NCBI GenBank assembly: GCA_963920705.1
Contig: OY987228.1
Location: 18,422,565-18,486,564 of the forward strand
Direction: 5' to 3'
DNA from: Odiellus spinosus
Taxonomy: Eukaryota; Arthropoda; Arachnida; Opiliones; Phalangiidae
DNA length: 64,000 bases
Below are positions 12,879 through 30,901 of the stretch, in pieces. The translations under genes were made by a program, and so were the position numbers. Numbering within the stretch: the stretch's first letter is position 1; every line of letters starts with the position of its first letter. The notes below the pieces were generated by a model. That model did no database searches, was not told the origin of the DNA, and saw nothing but the letters and a program-made list of their open reading frames with translations.

Positions 12879-14027
12879 GCTAGATTTCCATCAGTGGCGG
12901 AATAGTCTTTAACGAGTGGCTCATGTTAATTTTATTATTTTACATTAATCTAAGAAATACCTTCTTTCTAATGGTGCAATCGGTTTACGCCTAAGTGTTA
13001 AAATAAAAAATTTACGGCCATTTCAAAATAGGGGTCATTTTTGTATTTTTGCTAGATTTCCATCAGTGGCGGAATAGCCTTTAACGAGTGGCTCATGTTA
13101 ATTTTATTATTTTACATTAATCTAAGAAATACCTTCTTTCTAATGGTGCAATCGGTTTACGCCTAAGTGTTAAAATAAAAAATTTACGGCCATTTCAAAA
13201 TAGGGGTCATTTTTGGATTTTTGCTAGATTTCCATCAGTGGCGGAATAGCCTTTAACGAGTGGCTCATGTTAATTTTATTATTTTACATTAATCTAGGAA
13301 ATACCTTCTTTCAATGGTGCAATCGGTTTACGCCTAGGTGTTAAAATAAAAAAGTTACGGCCATTTCAAGATAGGGGTCATTTTTGGATTTTTGCTAGAT
13401 TTCCATCAGGGGCGAAATAGTCTTTACGAGTGGCTCATGTTAATTTTATTATTTTATATTAATCTAGGAAATGCCTTCTTTATAATGGTGCAATCGGTTT
13501 ACGCCTAGGTGTTAAAATAAAAAAGTTACGGCCATTTCAAAATAGGGGTCATTTTTGGATTTTTGCTAGATTTCCATCAGTGGCGGAATAGCCTTTAACG
13601 AGTGGCTCATGTTAATTTTATTATTTTATATTAATCTAGGAAATTCATTCTTTATAATGGTGCAATCGGTTTACGCCTAGGTGTTAAAATAAAGTTACGG
13701 CCATTTCAAGATAGGGGTCATTTTTGGATTTTTGATAGATTTCTATCAGTGGCGGAATAGCCTTTAACGAGTGGCTCGTGTTAATTTTATTATTTTATAT
13801 TAATCTAGGAAATGCCTTCTTTCTAATGGTCCAATCAGTTTACGCCTAGGTGTTAAAATAAAAAAGTTGCGGCCATTTCAAAATAGGGGTCATTTTTGGA
13901 TTTTTGCTAGATTTCCATCAGTGGCGGAATAGCCTTTAACGAGTGGCTCATGTTAATTTTAATATTTTATATTAATCTAGGAAATGCCTTCTTTCTAATG
14001 GTGCAATCGGTTTATGCCCGAATGTTT
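12879..14027 (+). repeat. about 171-bp tandem satellite-like array, nearly 7 copies
   Basis: Units start at GCTAGATTTCCATCAGTGGC: 12879, 13051, 13223, 13394, 13565, 13734 (GATAG variant) and 13906, giving spacings of 172, 172, 171, 171, 169 and 172. The last copy stops after GTTTATGCC. Copies differ by a few substitutions and 1-3-bp indels. Confidence 0.95.
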
Positions 14028-14994
14028 TAATAGTAGAATCGACTAAAATAAAGAATTAATTTCTCTCTTTACACTCCCTTTAATGAAAGCCGTTTTCAGG
14101 GGAGACGAGGATGACGAGAGGTACAGCTAGAATCAAACTCTAAATTTCGTTTAATAGCAATATTATATATTAATGTGCCACATAATTATCTACAGTTTGC
14201 CCGAGTTTTTGCGAGAAAACTTCCGGGGGTTAATTTAAATTTAATCCAAAATTACAAATTAAATGGTTTATCGAAAAATTCCAAGAAAAACGTCTGTCTC
14301 AATTTACATTTCGTCCGTGAATAACCCTTTTACCGAGTATTATTATAAACAATGGGGAATAAAAGTTGACTCATCCTTCAAATAGTAATGTTTATAAGTC
14401 TAATTGCGTAATAAGTTTTCCTGGTTCGAATATAAAGGGAATAAAAATGCTTATCTCCAGGGAACATACGCGCAATCAAAATGTCATGAAAGTTCCCAAT
14501 CAATTATTTTCGGATTTCTTTTTCTTCTTACATAATAATTAAATAATATTAGCAGAAGGAGATAATAGGAAAGAGGAGACACTAAAAGCTGTAGTTGTGC
14601 CAGAATTTCCTACTTCTCCCTCTCTCCCATAGAAGTTGGTAAAACTCACTAAATCTAATCAAATCAATTCCTTATTGAGCTGGCTCAACCACCAAATTAT
14701 CCAAATTAGTTAAAACTAGCTTGTTTCCAACTCCAGGAAAGCCTGGAAAACATTCCTGGATAAAATATAGAAGTAATTACTTAATTTTAAGGTGTTATGA
14801 ATGATAATAAAGCCTAAAAAGTTTTAAAATAAGATATAGACGCTACGAACAACGCGTACTACGCGAAATCAATAACAAAGGGGACAAAATTAGCCATCAG
14901 CTTAGTTTAATAACTAGACGGTAATTAGATTGTTTTCCCGTCTTTTCTCTGAACTACCCGGACTAGTGCTTTTTTTCTAATATTACCAAAAGTC
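14028..14994. other. gene-free stretch
   Basis: AT-rich DNA after the 171-bp array; nothing recognised. Confidence 0.55.
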
Positions 14995-15345
14995 AATCAC
15001 TATTCCATAAAAGTAAACAACGCCCCGTGGTTTAAAATTATCAGCAAAGGGTCAGGAAAACGTACTAGCCCATCACTTAAAACTAGCCAAAATGATTGAT
15101 TTGGACTTTCTCGATAATTTTAGTCCAGAGAGAGGGATGGAATTTAGGCGGGCCGCGCTTAGCTATATTGTCTTCCCTACCAACTCCGCAATTTCTCCAA
15201 AAAGTGGAGCTTCTGATTTTAACTATTTACACCGACTGCGGCCGCTAGAGTGTCTCGAATCAGAATTTGTCGGTACATTTACCTTGACCTTTGCTGATAA
15301 TATTAAGCTACGGGTCGTTGTTTAATTTTATGGGAATAAAGTGAT
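14995..15345. mobile_element. foldback MITE with about 50-bp inverted ends
   Basis: The left arm (about 14995-15065: AATCACT, CCATAAAA, AAACAACGCCCCG, TTATCAGCAAAGG, GTAC) is matched inverted by the right arm (about 15271-15345). The 77-codon open frame inside (15092-15325) runs into the right arm and looks incidental. Part of the interior (about 15064-15170) recurs near 35562-35690. Confidence 0.65.
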
Positions 15346-17522
15346 TTCCTTCTGATATTACCTATTTTCCAGACACTTCTAATAAAAACTCAATTACGCG
15401 GAAATATCATAAGGAGGTAAAAAAAAATGATCTTGAACTTGAAAATAATTTGGTGAATATTTCCCTAAGGATTGAGGGAAAAAAAAGGTATAAAAAAAAA
15501 TACCAAAAAAATTCTAGTTCAACCACAAGAATCTAGTCTGAAGAATAAGGAAGGAAGCATTTCCGAGGAAATTGAAAACGAATTTTGAATCTATATTTTC
15601 TAGAGGGAAGAAAAATAAACAGAAAATCATTTTTCGTGTAAAATAAAATGGATGGAAGTAAAATTTGCTTTTACCAGTTTTTAGCTTACATTTCTAAATA
15701 CGTGAGGTCTAGTTGGTTGTACCAGTACCTGTTTGCTGCCATACCCTAAAAAATAGCTATCGAGCGAGTGTTATGGTAAAAAATATTTGGTTTTTGTTTC
15801 AAATAAAGAGAAACCGGTTTGGTTGTTTTAAATTTACAAATGTGTATAATCTCTATCTCTCAACCTCAGAACCAAGTCAACTAAGCCAATGTACCAGTTT
15901 TCTTTAGTTGGATAACTCATGGATAAACAGGCTTCAACTTTCTAATTTAAATAAACCATCGAGAACCAGATTCCCTTATTTATTGTGAATTACACGAAAG
16001 GAATTACCGGATAAAAACTTTGATGTGTTAATCACTTCCGTAAAATCTGTTCGACGACTACGAGATTATGTAACTAACTACAGCCTTTGTCAATGTTAAA
16101 TAAAGCAGTCAGTTACGCAATCACTTTAGTAGAGTCAACGTTACAGGCTTTTATGCCGATTACGTGAAGTGGTCAGCCGAGATTTTAAATCAAATACTTA
16201 ACCATATTACATTAATTTTTGAAAGAGTTAGTCCACGTTTTCGTTTTATTTGGGGACGCTTCATGTATAAATAAAATGTATGATTGTCTATAAAAAAAGA
16301 CAAAGTACCTATCTATTACAGGGAAAATGATTATTAGAAACGAGGAATCCGAGAAGTATTACGCTCACTCCACGTGGCTGGCTGGCTGGCAAGCTGGTTT
16401 TCGTGTAAATAAAATGATGAGCGCAGTTAATATTCGCGCTTTCGCCGGTAATCTAACATGAGACTTTGATGTGAAAGGCAAGTACGAAGCTACTCTACAT
16501 GCGAAAATTATTTTTTAGGTAGACTAGGAATGGCGGGGTAATGCGGAACCTCAGTCTCCCCCACGGGTGCACTGGAATATTCCTGTACCATTTTGGTTCC
16601 TAGAGATGATATTGGAGTGTTTAAAGCTAGGCTACTCATTATCTTTGATTGTTTTATTTAGAAATCAAGATAGCTTAGATTTGTGCTTGCTACCAATTCG
16701 TGGTTAAATTGACAATAACATGTATTTTGGTTTCCATTTTAGAATATACAACAACAGCTTGTAAAAAATGTTGCCACAATTTTTAAAATTAAAATTTCAG
16801 GATTTTCCCGGATTTTTATGGTTATCTATTATTTTCGAGAGGCTGCAAGCTCCCTCATATATACAAGAGGAAATTCTTCAAAACCTCGGTTATGGCCAAG
16901 CTTCTCATTGGTGGATATCAATATAGTTGCCTAGACAACTGCTACATCAACATTATATATATCTATCTCTAACGCTTGTACAACGGATGATATTTCCCAT
17001 TCGTTATAGATGGCAGTATCGTAACCCAGCGTTCCTATAATTCTCTCTCTATGTTGTGGGGGTTAAATTAAAATGTACTAGAGGCATTCGCTTATCTAGA
17101 AATTCGGTCTTGTTCCTAACTTTCTAATCCACCCCTTTTTTTAGTATCTATAAACTCAGAATCAATAGAGTGTTAGCAACCCTTTAATCACGCCGCATTT
17201 AAACAAACAAAGAAATGTAAACGGTTTTATGAAACACACGGAAATGAACGGGGATAGACCTAGAAAACTTGCATATAAGTCAAACATATCATGACAGCGT
17301 AAAAAGTCTAGTATATTACGAGAAAGGATATCTACGAAAAATCAAACAAACCCTTATTATTAAAAGGGCAAGGCAGATAAAAATATAGCTTTGGTTACTG
17401 GTAATAAATTATGGAAAAACTAACATAGTTAATATTAAAATCAATGGTTTTCTCCTAAACCGTATAGATTTCACCATGAACAAAAATGTGCGCCTCATTT
17501 ACCCTCATTTTACTCGCCTTTA

Positions 17523-17560
17523 GATGAATGAATGGACGAATAAATGAATGAATGAATTTA
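17523..17560 (+). repeat. GAAT microsatellite
   Basis: Interrupted tetranucleotide run GATGAATGAATGGACGAATA then AATGAATGAATGAAT. Confidence 0.75.
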
Positions 17561-17887
17561 CTTTCTGCATTAATACAGATCCCTTTTAAATCAAGGAGGA
17601 ACCTAAACCAGTTGATGTTCACGGTGAAAACCAAACGCTGCTACCAATAGACAATGATTTTCATACGAGCACTTCTCCTCAGTGGATGTTTTATAATTAA
17701 ATGACCGAATATTTACATTATCCTTTGGTCTCGCGTTAATTTTGTATTCGATATGGCAACACTAGACCTTTAACATCCATATAGGCTTACATTTTCGCTC
17801 CCAACTCTGAATCGAAAAAGTTTATAACCCTTCCACTATATCCCCCACTCTTTCCTTCCTTTAGTATAAAGGGGTTAAGCCTATTTT

Positions 17888-17985
17888 AATCCTTTAATAT
17901 TGTGTAGGAGGTTCCGGAGGTTCGAGTTTCAACCGGTGTAGGGCAGTATTTGTCCAAAGACACATTATTATTATTATATTTTTTC
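17888..17985 (+). mobile_element. possible SINE 3' fragment
   Basis: GGAGGTTCGAGTTTCAACC resembles a tRNA-derived B box and T-arm. It is followed by GGTGTAGGGCAGTATTTGTC, CAAAGACAC and an ATT-rich tail, a layout common in invertebrate tRNA-derived SINEs. No A box is present upstream. Confidence 0.3.
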
Positions 17986-18349
17986 TTTCTTGATATATTT
18001 ATAGCTTATATACATTCATGTCACAGGCAGTAAACGTATTCGAAGAGGGTAACGTCCTGAAGCTTCGCCCTTTGTACATTTCGTTTTATCGTGGATAAGA
18101 ATATATAAACGGTGGGTGGAGAGAATAAAATGTTTTAATCTAAAGTGGTCCATTGCGCGGGGAGAGCTAAAACAGCTTCTATCCTAGCTAGAGAAATATA
18201 GATTACGCGAACTACCCAAAATTAGGCTTAAAGAGAGATTGAACCCAAACAGTGAATTTATTGTCGTTAAAAATAGGTCTAATAGACAAAAATATATAGT
18301 TTGTTCCATTTACAAAATTCAATTCTATATTGATGTCAGATTTCTTTAA

Positions 18350-18788
18350 AGGGAGGATGCGACCTAATAACAAGTGATTTTTTATCTATTCCTTATTGTT
18401 AAAATAGGCCTAATCCACTATTTAAAAAAATTTACAAACAAATATTAAACTAGAAATAAATTTAATACTTACCCGGAAAATAGGCTTAGCGGGATTCATG
18501 GAGATCCTGACTTCCTCTCGTGTAGGGTGTAGCGACCAATCGAACGCGATCGTAAGTCTCGTGGAGATCTCGCGCGAACGACGGGCCTTGGCTCATTGGT
18601 CACTAGCCCTTACACCGAGGCAATTTAGGATCTCCATGAATTCAGCTAAGCCTATTTTGACGGTTGGTTTTAAATTTATTTCTAGTTTAATATTTGTTTT
18701 GTAAACTTTTTACTGGTGGATTAGGCCTATTTAAACGATAAGAAATCAATAAAAAAAAAATCACTTGTTATTAGGTTGCATTCTCCCT
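18350..18788. mobile_element. TTAA-flanked foldback MITE, copy 2 with enlarged GC-rich core
   Basis: Ends AGGGAGGATGCGACCTAATA and the inverted counterpart are flanked by TTAA (18346-18349, 18789-18792). Outer arms match copy 1, but the centre (about 18500-18640) is a longer GC- and CpG-rich foldback absent from the other copies. The element is 439 bp against 299 and 351 bp. Confidence 0.85.
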
Positions 18789-18792
18789 TTAA

Positions 18793-20754
18793 TTTCTTAA
18801 TGCTAAAATATTTGATTTATATTTTCCCAAACGAAAAGTCCTTGAGTATATATTGTAGTATTTATTCCACTCTACAAAACATATATCTGGACCAATATAT
18901 AGTTTAGAATGGTTTTGACCCATTATCTCTAATGATGTCGGATTTTAAATTATAATTAAATTACTTAATGGCAATTCTTTTTCTCCAGACTATAGTTCTA
19001 CCATTGCACAATATTTTCCTTAATTAGAAATCATTGTCCCATGTAGGTCCTTTGGATCTATCTTCAATATAAATAAAAATACGGCTCTGCGGTGTTCGAG
19101 TTTCAAACAAAAACATTCGTGAATTTCCGCGTAGTTTTGGCTTTACCCCAAGTTTGCACAATTTACAAAGCTAGTCTCTATTATATCTTTAGGTGAATTT
19201 GTTTCTTAATAATAGTATGAAGTCCACCTTTGTCCCTGACGCATACTCAGGGTAGAATAGACTTGTATAGGAATAGGAAATGTTTTGTAAAACTTATCTA
19301 CTTTGAATGATAAGCTAAAATAAAACCATCCGGGCTTTTATCAGCGACTCAAAAACAATTGAACTTGGTAGTTTTTAGGTTAAAACATCAGTCAACAATA
19401 AAAAGGGCGTACAATGTCCCGTAGGGCGAACCACTTGGAGTCTAGAGTTTAAATCAAATGGTTCAGGAAAAGGAGATAAAGTACTTTTATTGGATCCTTT
19501 AAACGAAAATTAGGCTAACTTTCTGATATGAAAATCGACAAATTAATCCCACCTTTTAGAACTTTTTGCGTAGAACACGAGTGTTAATAATCTCTTGTGT
19601 GAAAGAGAGGGTGAAAAGGAAATATATTTTGCGTAGTCTCAGAGTAGCACTTTTTAAATTGAAAAATGAAAACTTCCAACCAATGACATGTCGAACCCCC
19701 AACCTTTAGCAAGCTCTTTTTGACAAGTATTGTAACGGGTCTGATTCAACATCGAAGGTTAGCCAATTACGCAGCTAAAAAATTCAATGACCCAACTAAT
19801 TCAATAGCGCTTGACCGATTATGTGTGTGGAAATCAACACACGAATTTAGAATTTAGAGCGAAACAAAGAGACGTTTTATTGTTAATAGTAGAAAAGGAA
19901 ATGTTTTATTTTCCTTTTCATCCCCCCTTTAAAAGGATATTCGGGCCTAATTGCGTTGTTTTGGAATAAAAGAACCAATGAAAAATAATTTAAACATTAT
20001 CCTTTCGAGGTTCCCATGGAATAGATCGCTATCTAAATTTCTATAATCTGTTGACATATGGAGTTGCACTGCTGCAGATAAAAATGACAAATTTGACGAA
20101 GAGCAATATGAAACAGGGCGACAGTAAATTATACAAATATGTTATCAAATGCTGACCACTTTACGAAAGTCATCCCCAGAGACTGTAATATTTATTATAG
20201 TCAAATAAGATGACAAGAAAAATAGGTTACACAGTAGATAATTATCCTGACAAAAGAGGGACTAATTTTTTTTTATTATTATTTTGTTTTAAACTAGGAC
20301 GTATATAAACGGATTTAGATTTTTTTGCACGATTTCCTTAGAAAAAGGCTTGATTTTAATTTCTTTCTTTTGAAAACTTTCTCTTTTATCCTTAATAAAA
20401 AGAGGCGGTAATTGCCAATTTGTTTTCGAGTGGGAAAGTCTTTGACACGGGATTCAAAACGCGTAGGCAAACTCTGGAAAAAAAAGCTGGTAATTGCAGC
20501 TTAGAATAGATCTCATACGTCATACTCGGACAATGAACGATAAAATTAAGAATTTCATAAACTCGCCCATATTTTAAGTAAAAGTGATTGAACCCCGATC
20601 TAGGACTAGAACATTGGGCACCGATCTTAAAAGATATAGATGAATATCATTTAAATCTGGCGTTGATAAGCGCCCTCTAACGGCAAACAGTGGGAAAAAT
20701 AGTAATTAACAAAATCACTTCAAGTCTGCATATTCTTTATCCAAAGCAGACACG
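18793..20754. other. gene-free stretch 18.8-20.8 kb
   Basis: AT-rich; no exon or recognised repeat. Confidence 0.55.
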
Positions 20755-21060
20755 ATATGGTCTAATAAAGGAAGAACCAGACGTAAACTCATGGATTAGG
20801 GATAATAAAGGGAGGGTCCGACGTAAAATCATGGATTAGGGATAATAAAGGGACAATAAGAAGAAAAATCATGGATTTGGGATAATAAAGGAAGAACCAG
20901 ACGTAAAATCATGGATTAGGGATAACAAAGGGAGGGTCAGACGTAAAATCGTGGATTAAGGATAATAAAGGGAGAGCCAGACGGAAAATCATGGACTTGG
21001 ACCGCGTAAACTAGTCGTTACGTCGCTTAACTAGCGTGGCTCCACGAACCATCTTGTTTC
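20755..21060 (+). repeat. about 41-43-bp tandem repeat, 6 copies, with dispersed tail
   Basis: The unit is GGGATAATAAAGGGAGGGTC+AGACGTAAAATCATGGATTA with substitutions and one altered copy. The right tail CTTAACTAGCGTGGCTCCAC+GAACCATCTTGTTT recurs near 45609-45647. Confidence 0.85.
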
Positions 21061-24000
21061 CCTAATTTTACACAGGGTAGAGGGGGAGCCTTAACAGTAC
21101 TTTAGCTTTTATATAGCATAACGATATATGTAATAATAATATGGAACTAATATTTATGTCTATTATTCGATTTATTAGACGATGGTGATATGATGAAAAC
21201 GACCGATTGGAAATTGACAATAAAACAACGATAACAAACCATTATTAAGCCTAATTTGTCAGTAAGTAATGGTACTGTAAGCCGTCACTGTTGTTCTGGT
21301 CCTTTTATATGAAATAGCCTACTGCGCGTCAAATTTCTAAAATATTATTCCTTTAATAATAGAGTCTGTGCGAAATGATATCTTTTTTAAGAGAAACCAA
21401 AGACGCGAGAGTGAAACCGTGAAAATAAAAAAAAGGCAACTCAAAAGCGTTTTCTTATTTATTTTTTAGTTTTATTGTTTTTTTATTTTTTTATTATGAA
21501 AAACCTTTCTTTCCCGGGCCTGCTTTTGCCACACAAGTGGGTCAGCGACACTGGGAGGGACGTGGGGAAAGAGGTTTGGATTATAGACCTATACCACGGG
21601 TGAACGCTCTAGGAAAACGCTACGCTTCGTCCAGGCAACTGACTGTGTCTGTGGTTATTATGAAAAAATTCTGTTGCACGCCAACGCGCGCCTCTCTCCT
21701 GCAGATCATAGAACAAGGGGGAGGCAATGGAAAACTGTCAAGAAATAAGCCTCGTTTTCGACTATAATAATGGAAAAACAGCCTCGTTTTCGATTCCTAC
21801 GCTCTAACTCGGTATCTCCCGATTTGGAAGAAGTAATATTTTGTAAAACAGCGATTTGATTAAAATATATTCGTTGATTATACATATTTTTATAATGCTT
21901 TGATTTAGCAGACGGTTGACATACGAAGCCTAATGTAATCAATCCTTTTAAAAAAATATTTAAGGAAAAACCACTTAATTTTGTGAATGTCTCCCATAAC
22001 GAGCCACAAGCCAGCGCTAAAATTAGCAAAGACAAATGCCATGTGGCAGACATTTCAATTCATTAGGGGAATGAAACCTTTTCTTAGTGGAAGAGCCCTT
22101 CTCAGGGCAAATACCGTAATTACCTCATAGGGGATAACACCGAGGTGTAAAATAGAAATTTCTGACACTTCCTTTGTTAGGAAAGCAAGAATCGTCTGCT
22201 ATAGCTCGTATTGTTTCCTAACTTACTCAGATTTCGGATAACATTTGTATGACGTAGTTAGTGGCGCAGTCAACTTTGGGATAGAGCTTTATAAGAAGCA
22301 GATTTTATCCAAGATTGGTTAACAAAACAGATTTTTAAAAACAAAATGTTAAATCTTTCTTGATGGATATTAATAAAACCTAAGAATAAAAAAAAAAAAA
22401 AAAAATCCCTTATATCGAGTTACGATGTTTATGAAAAATGTTTCGCTTAAATTACGTAATGGTAGCTCTCCAGGTTTTAGCGATGAAAATTGATTAAACT
22501 TAGATAAGAGAACAAGCTTTTCGGAAGAAGAAAAAAAATAAAATATGCTAAGGTAACAACTTCGCGGGTGAATGATAGGATGGATTCATCCACGGTTCGA
22601 ATGCGTCGTTGTTTTTACTAGGCGAAAATGGTGTTACGCCAAACATAGACCAATTACTCGGCAATTTTTATTACTACGGTTACGATGGGGCCTCATTCTA
22701 TTATTTTAAGATTATTTCATAGAACCACCTCTACCGAGTTTTATAAAGAAAGGTTTAGGATAATATAAAAATCATCTTTCATAAGTTTCAATTTCAGCAG
22801 TCAATCATAATCGTTTTACGTTATCGTGTGTTACCAAGCGATAAAGGTGGGGACACATTTATACCTTTACAATAAACCGGTATTTTTAGTCAAATTATTA
22901 AACGCCATTTCCTTTTTTAAAAACATTCCAACCTTGAAGAAAAGAAAAAAACCGCGAAAAAAATATTTGAAAACGCGCTTGAAATGAAATATCGGTATTT
23001 TTGAGAAAACGAACGCCATCTGAATGAAATTATTTTCATTGACACTTAAAACTTTAACTGTGCCAACATTCCGCAAACGAACCCCACACAAACAAATCTT
23101 CAAAATGTTTTATAAATAGTTCGTGGAGTTTATTTTTTAATTATTTTTTTTATCGTGTATGAATTGCTTATTTTCGGATAGGGACGCGACAGCGCCACAA
23201 TCAAGGAGGCCACACCTTCAGTTTTCAAGCCGAAGAAGCGGCTTTGGCTTCTATTACAAATAAGGGATCTTTGCTAAAGATAATTTCTTTAAAGGGTGTC
23301 AAAATATTTCAACAGCATGGAGATATGTACGACATTGAAGCTTACCTATAGGGGAATGAGAATTATAAGAATTATCTTACAAAGTTGGAATAATAATTAT
23401 AGATGTGATTCGTTAAAGACTAGTAGAAACCACTTCCAAATCGTACAATTGAGAAACAGTCACTAATTGGAATTAACCAAAATAGGAATAAGTCTAATTA
23501 AAACCTATTTCTATGAATGTGTGCGTTGGAATAATTGTTGTACAGGGTTCTTACAACATTTGAAAAATCAATTTCCCTGATTTTTTTTCAGATTTTACGG
23601 GTGAATTTTCCTTTATATTTCCAACAGCACCAATTAATTTTAAATAAAATGAATTTAGCTAAATGAGGTCGTACCGACCTAGTGCCAATGAAGTACTCGC
23701 TCTTTAATTTTTCCGGATTTATGCCAAATTTATAGTTAGGGTTAGTATCAGGAATTCATATATAAATGAGTTCCTGATATTAGTTAATCTTTTTACACGA
23801 TGTGAAGTTACTTTAAACGTCACTCTAAACAAATTTAAACATGTGTTTACATCATAATCCAAATCTTTAAATGTACAGTGTCGTAATACAATTATCATTA
23901 ATGCTGTTACTGGTTTACATCTTTATTTGAGAGCCACGCAAAGTGCATCCTTTATATTGAGGAAGCTCAGCAAACAAGAAACCAAAAACAAGCCCCTATG

Positions 24001-24406
24001 CTTTCACTTCATCGCCATACATATCTCCATGCTGTTAGAACACTTTTACAGCAGCTTGTGTATTATCTCTCATCAATTCTACGGGAATGATCCCTGAGCG
24101 TCAGGATAAATCGATTCGGAGAACAAAGAACTAGCCCTATCCAGCTTAGTTAACCAACCAACCGAGTATTTACATCACACAGCTGAGCTGGAAGTCTGGC
24201 ATTTTCTCTTTGGAGTAGAGATTGACAAACGAAGCGAAAAGATTTTGCGACGCAATTTATATTATAATAAATAAATAGAAATAAATTGAGTATCTTTGGA
24301 CATAAACAATAGTCTAGTACAACTATGGCATAATAGAAGAGTGAATCGACCAGTTTTCGTTAACTTTGGACGAAAAAATATTGGTTTTCGCTAATTGAAA
24401 AAAATA
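21061..24406. other. intergenic stretch upstream of BCAS3
   Basis: No exon recognised. Contains an A run at about 22388-22405, a hairpin near 23748-23780 (ATCAGGAATTCAT with an inverted partner) and, in the last 300-400 bp, the presumed BCAS3 promoter, in which I see no definite core element. Confidence 0.55.
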
Positions 24407-29971
<5,565 letters not shown>

Positions 29972-30004
29972 TATTACGCATTTGATTAATTTTATCACCT
30001 ATTG

Positions 30005-30120
30005 AATAAATTTATTCTTTGAAAGTAACTTCCCCCTATTCCCCAATCCAACTGGGTTAATGTAATTACACCAATCTTTAACCATGAATACCTATGTATA
30101 GTATTTTATCAGCAAATAAA
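30005..30120 (+). terminator. candidate polyadenylation signals of BCAS3
   Basis: Two AATAAA hexamers lie 34 and 144 nt after the BCAS3 stop codon, at 30005-30010 and 30115-30120. Either could direct 3' end formation; sequence alone does not choose. Confidence 0.5.
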
Positions 30121-30620
30121 ACTATTATATTAATTTATTTTTACATTTTACATTACTTTTGAAGTTTTTAGAAATACTATGCATGTTGTTATAAATCATA
30201 AGAGCAAGGAAATAACAATGAAGATTGAAGAATAAAGGCGCGAAAAGAGGTTAGGCCAACAATAATTTATTTGACATTGTGGGTTGGCCACTCTTTCTCC
30301 TTCAAAAGTAATATACTGTACTTAGTCTAATTTCCTTATGTTACAAATATTTAATACATACCACTTGAATCTTGTATTAAATTTGATAACATTATTATAA
30401 AAAAAACTCTGATTTAAATAATTATAAAGTAATTTTAACTTTGCTCTAAATTTTCATGGAGAATCGACGCTTTCAAATTGCAACTGTCAGATTTTGGTGG
30501 TGGCGCCTGGCGCACATGCTAGTGCTACATTTGGTCATATTTCCCATAGGTGGCAGCAGTTAATATGCGCCAAATTAATGAAAAATGGCGGGAAATTTAA
30601 AAAGCCGAACCATCTCTACC

Positions 30621-30901
30621 CAAGGAGGATCAGAGAAGGAGAGGAAATGTGGGGCTGCGTTGAGTTAGAGAGAGAAGAGCCAACCTCCCACTCGGGTGGA
30701 AAGGGGGGATAGGAAATTCTCGAGGTAAACTGTTGTCACGTGGTCGCTAGCTAGCGCGTCTCATAAAGGATTCGTTTTACCCACGCGACAACATTTTACC
30801 ACGAAACGTCTCTACCCCCGTTCTCCCAGAGTGGGAGTTTAGGCCGACGCAGTAGGAACCGCGCCGTCCCCACATTTCCTCTCCTTCTCTGATCCTCCTT
30901 G
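30621..30901. mobile_element. 281-bp MITE with 34-bp TIRs and 7-bp TSD, copy 2
   Basis: Same TIRs and length as the copy at 27698-27978, about 99 percent identical by eye (differences seen near GCTGCGTTG and GCGACAACA). It is flanked by its own 7-bp duplication CTCTACC (30614-30620 and 30902-30908), so it is an independent insertion about 650 bp after the BCAS3 stop codon. Confidence 0.88.

Larger units (their letters stand above)
15346..18345. other. gene-free stretch 15.3-18.3 kb
   Basis: Contains the possible SINE fragment at 17.9 kb, the GAAT microsatellite and a GGCTGGCTGGCTGG run near 16377. The small frame at 15713-15907 has no family resemblance. Confidence 0.55.

Noticed and set aside
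12879..14027. Centromeric satellite
   Set aside because: The 171-bp period recalls alpha satellite, but there are only seven copies and the likeness is in length only.
15092..15325. 77-codon frame as a small gene
   Set aside because: It extends into the inverted arm of a foldback element and resembles no known protein.
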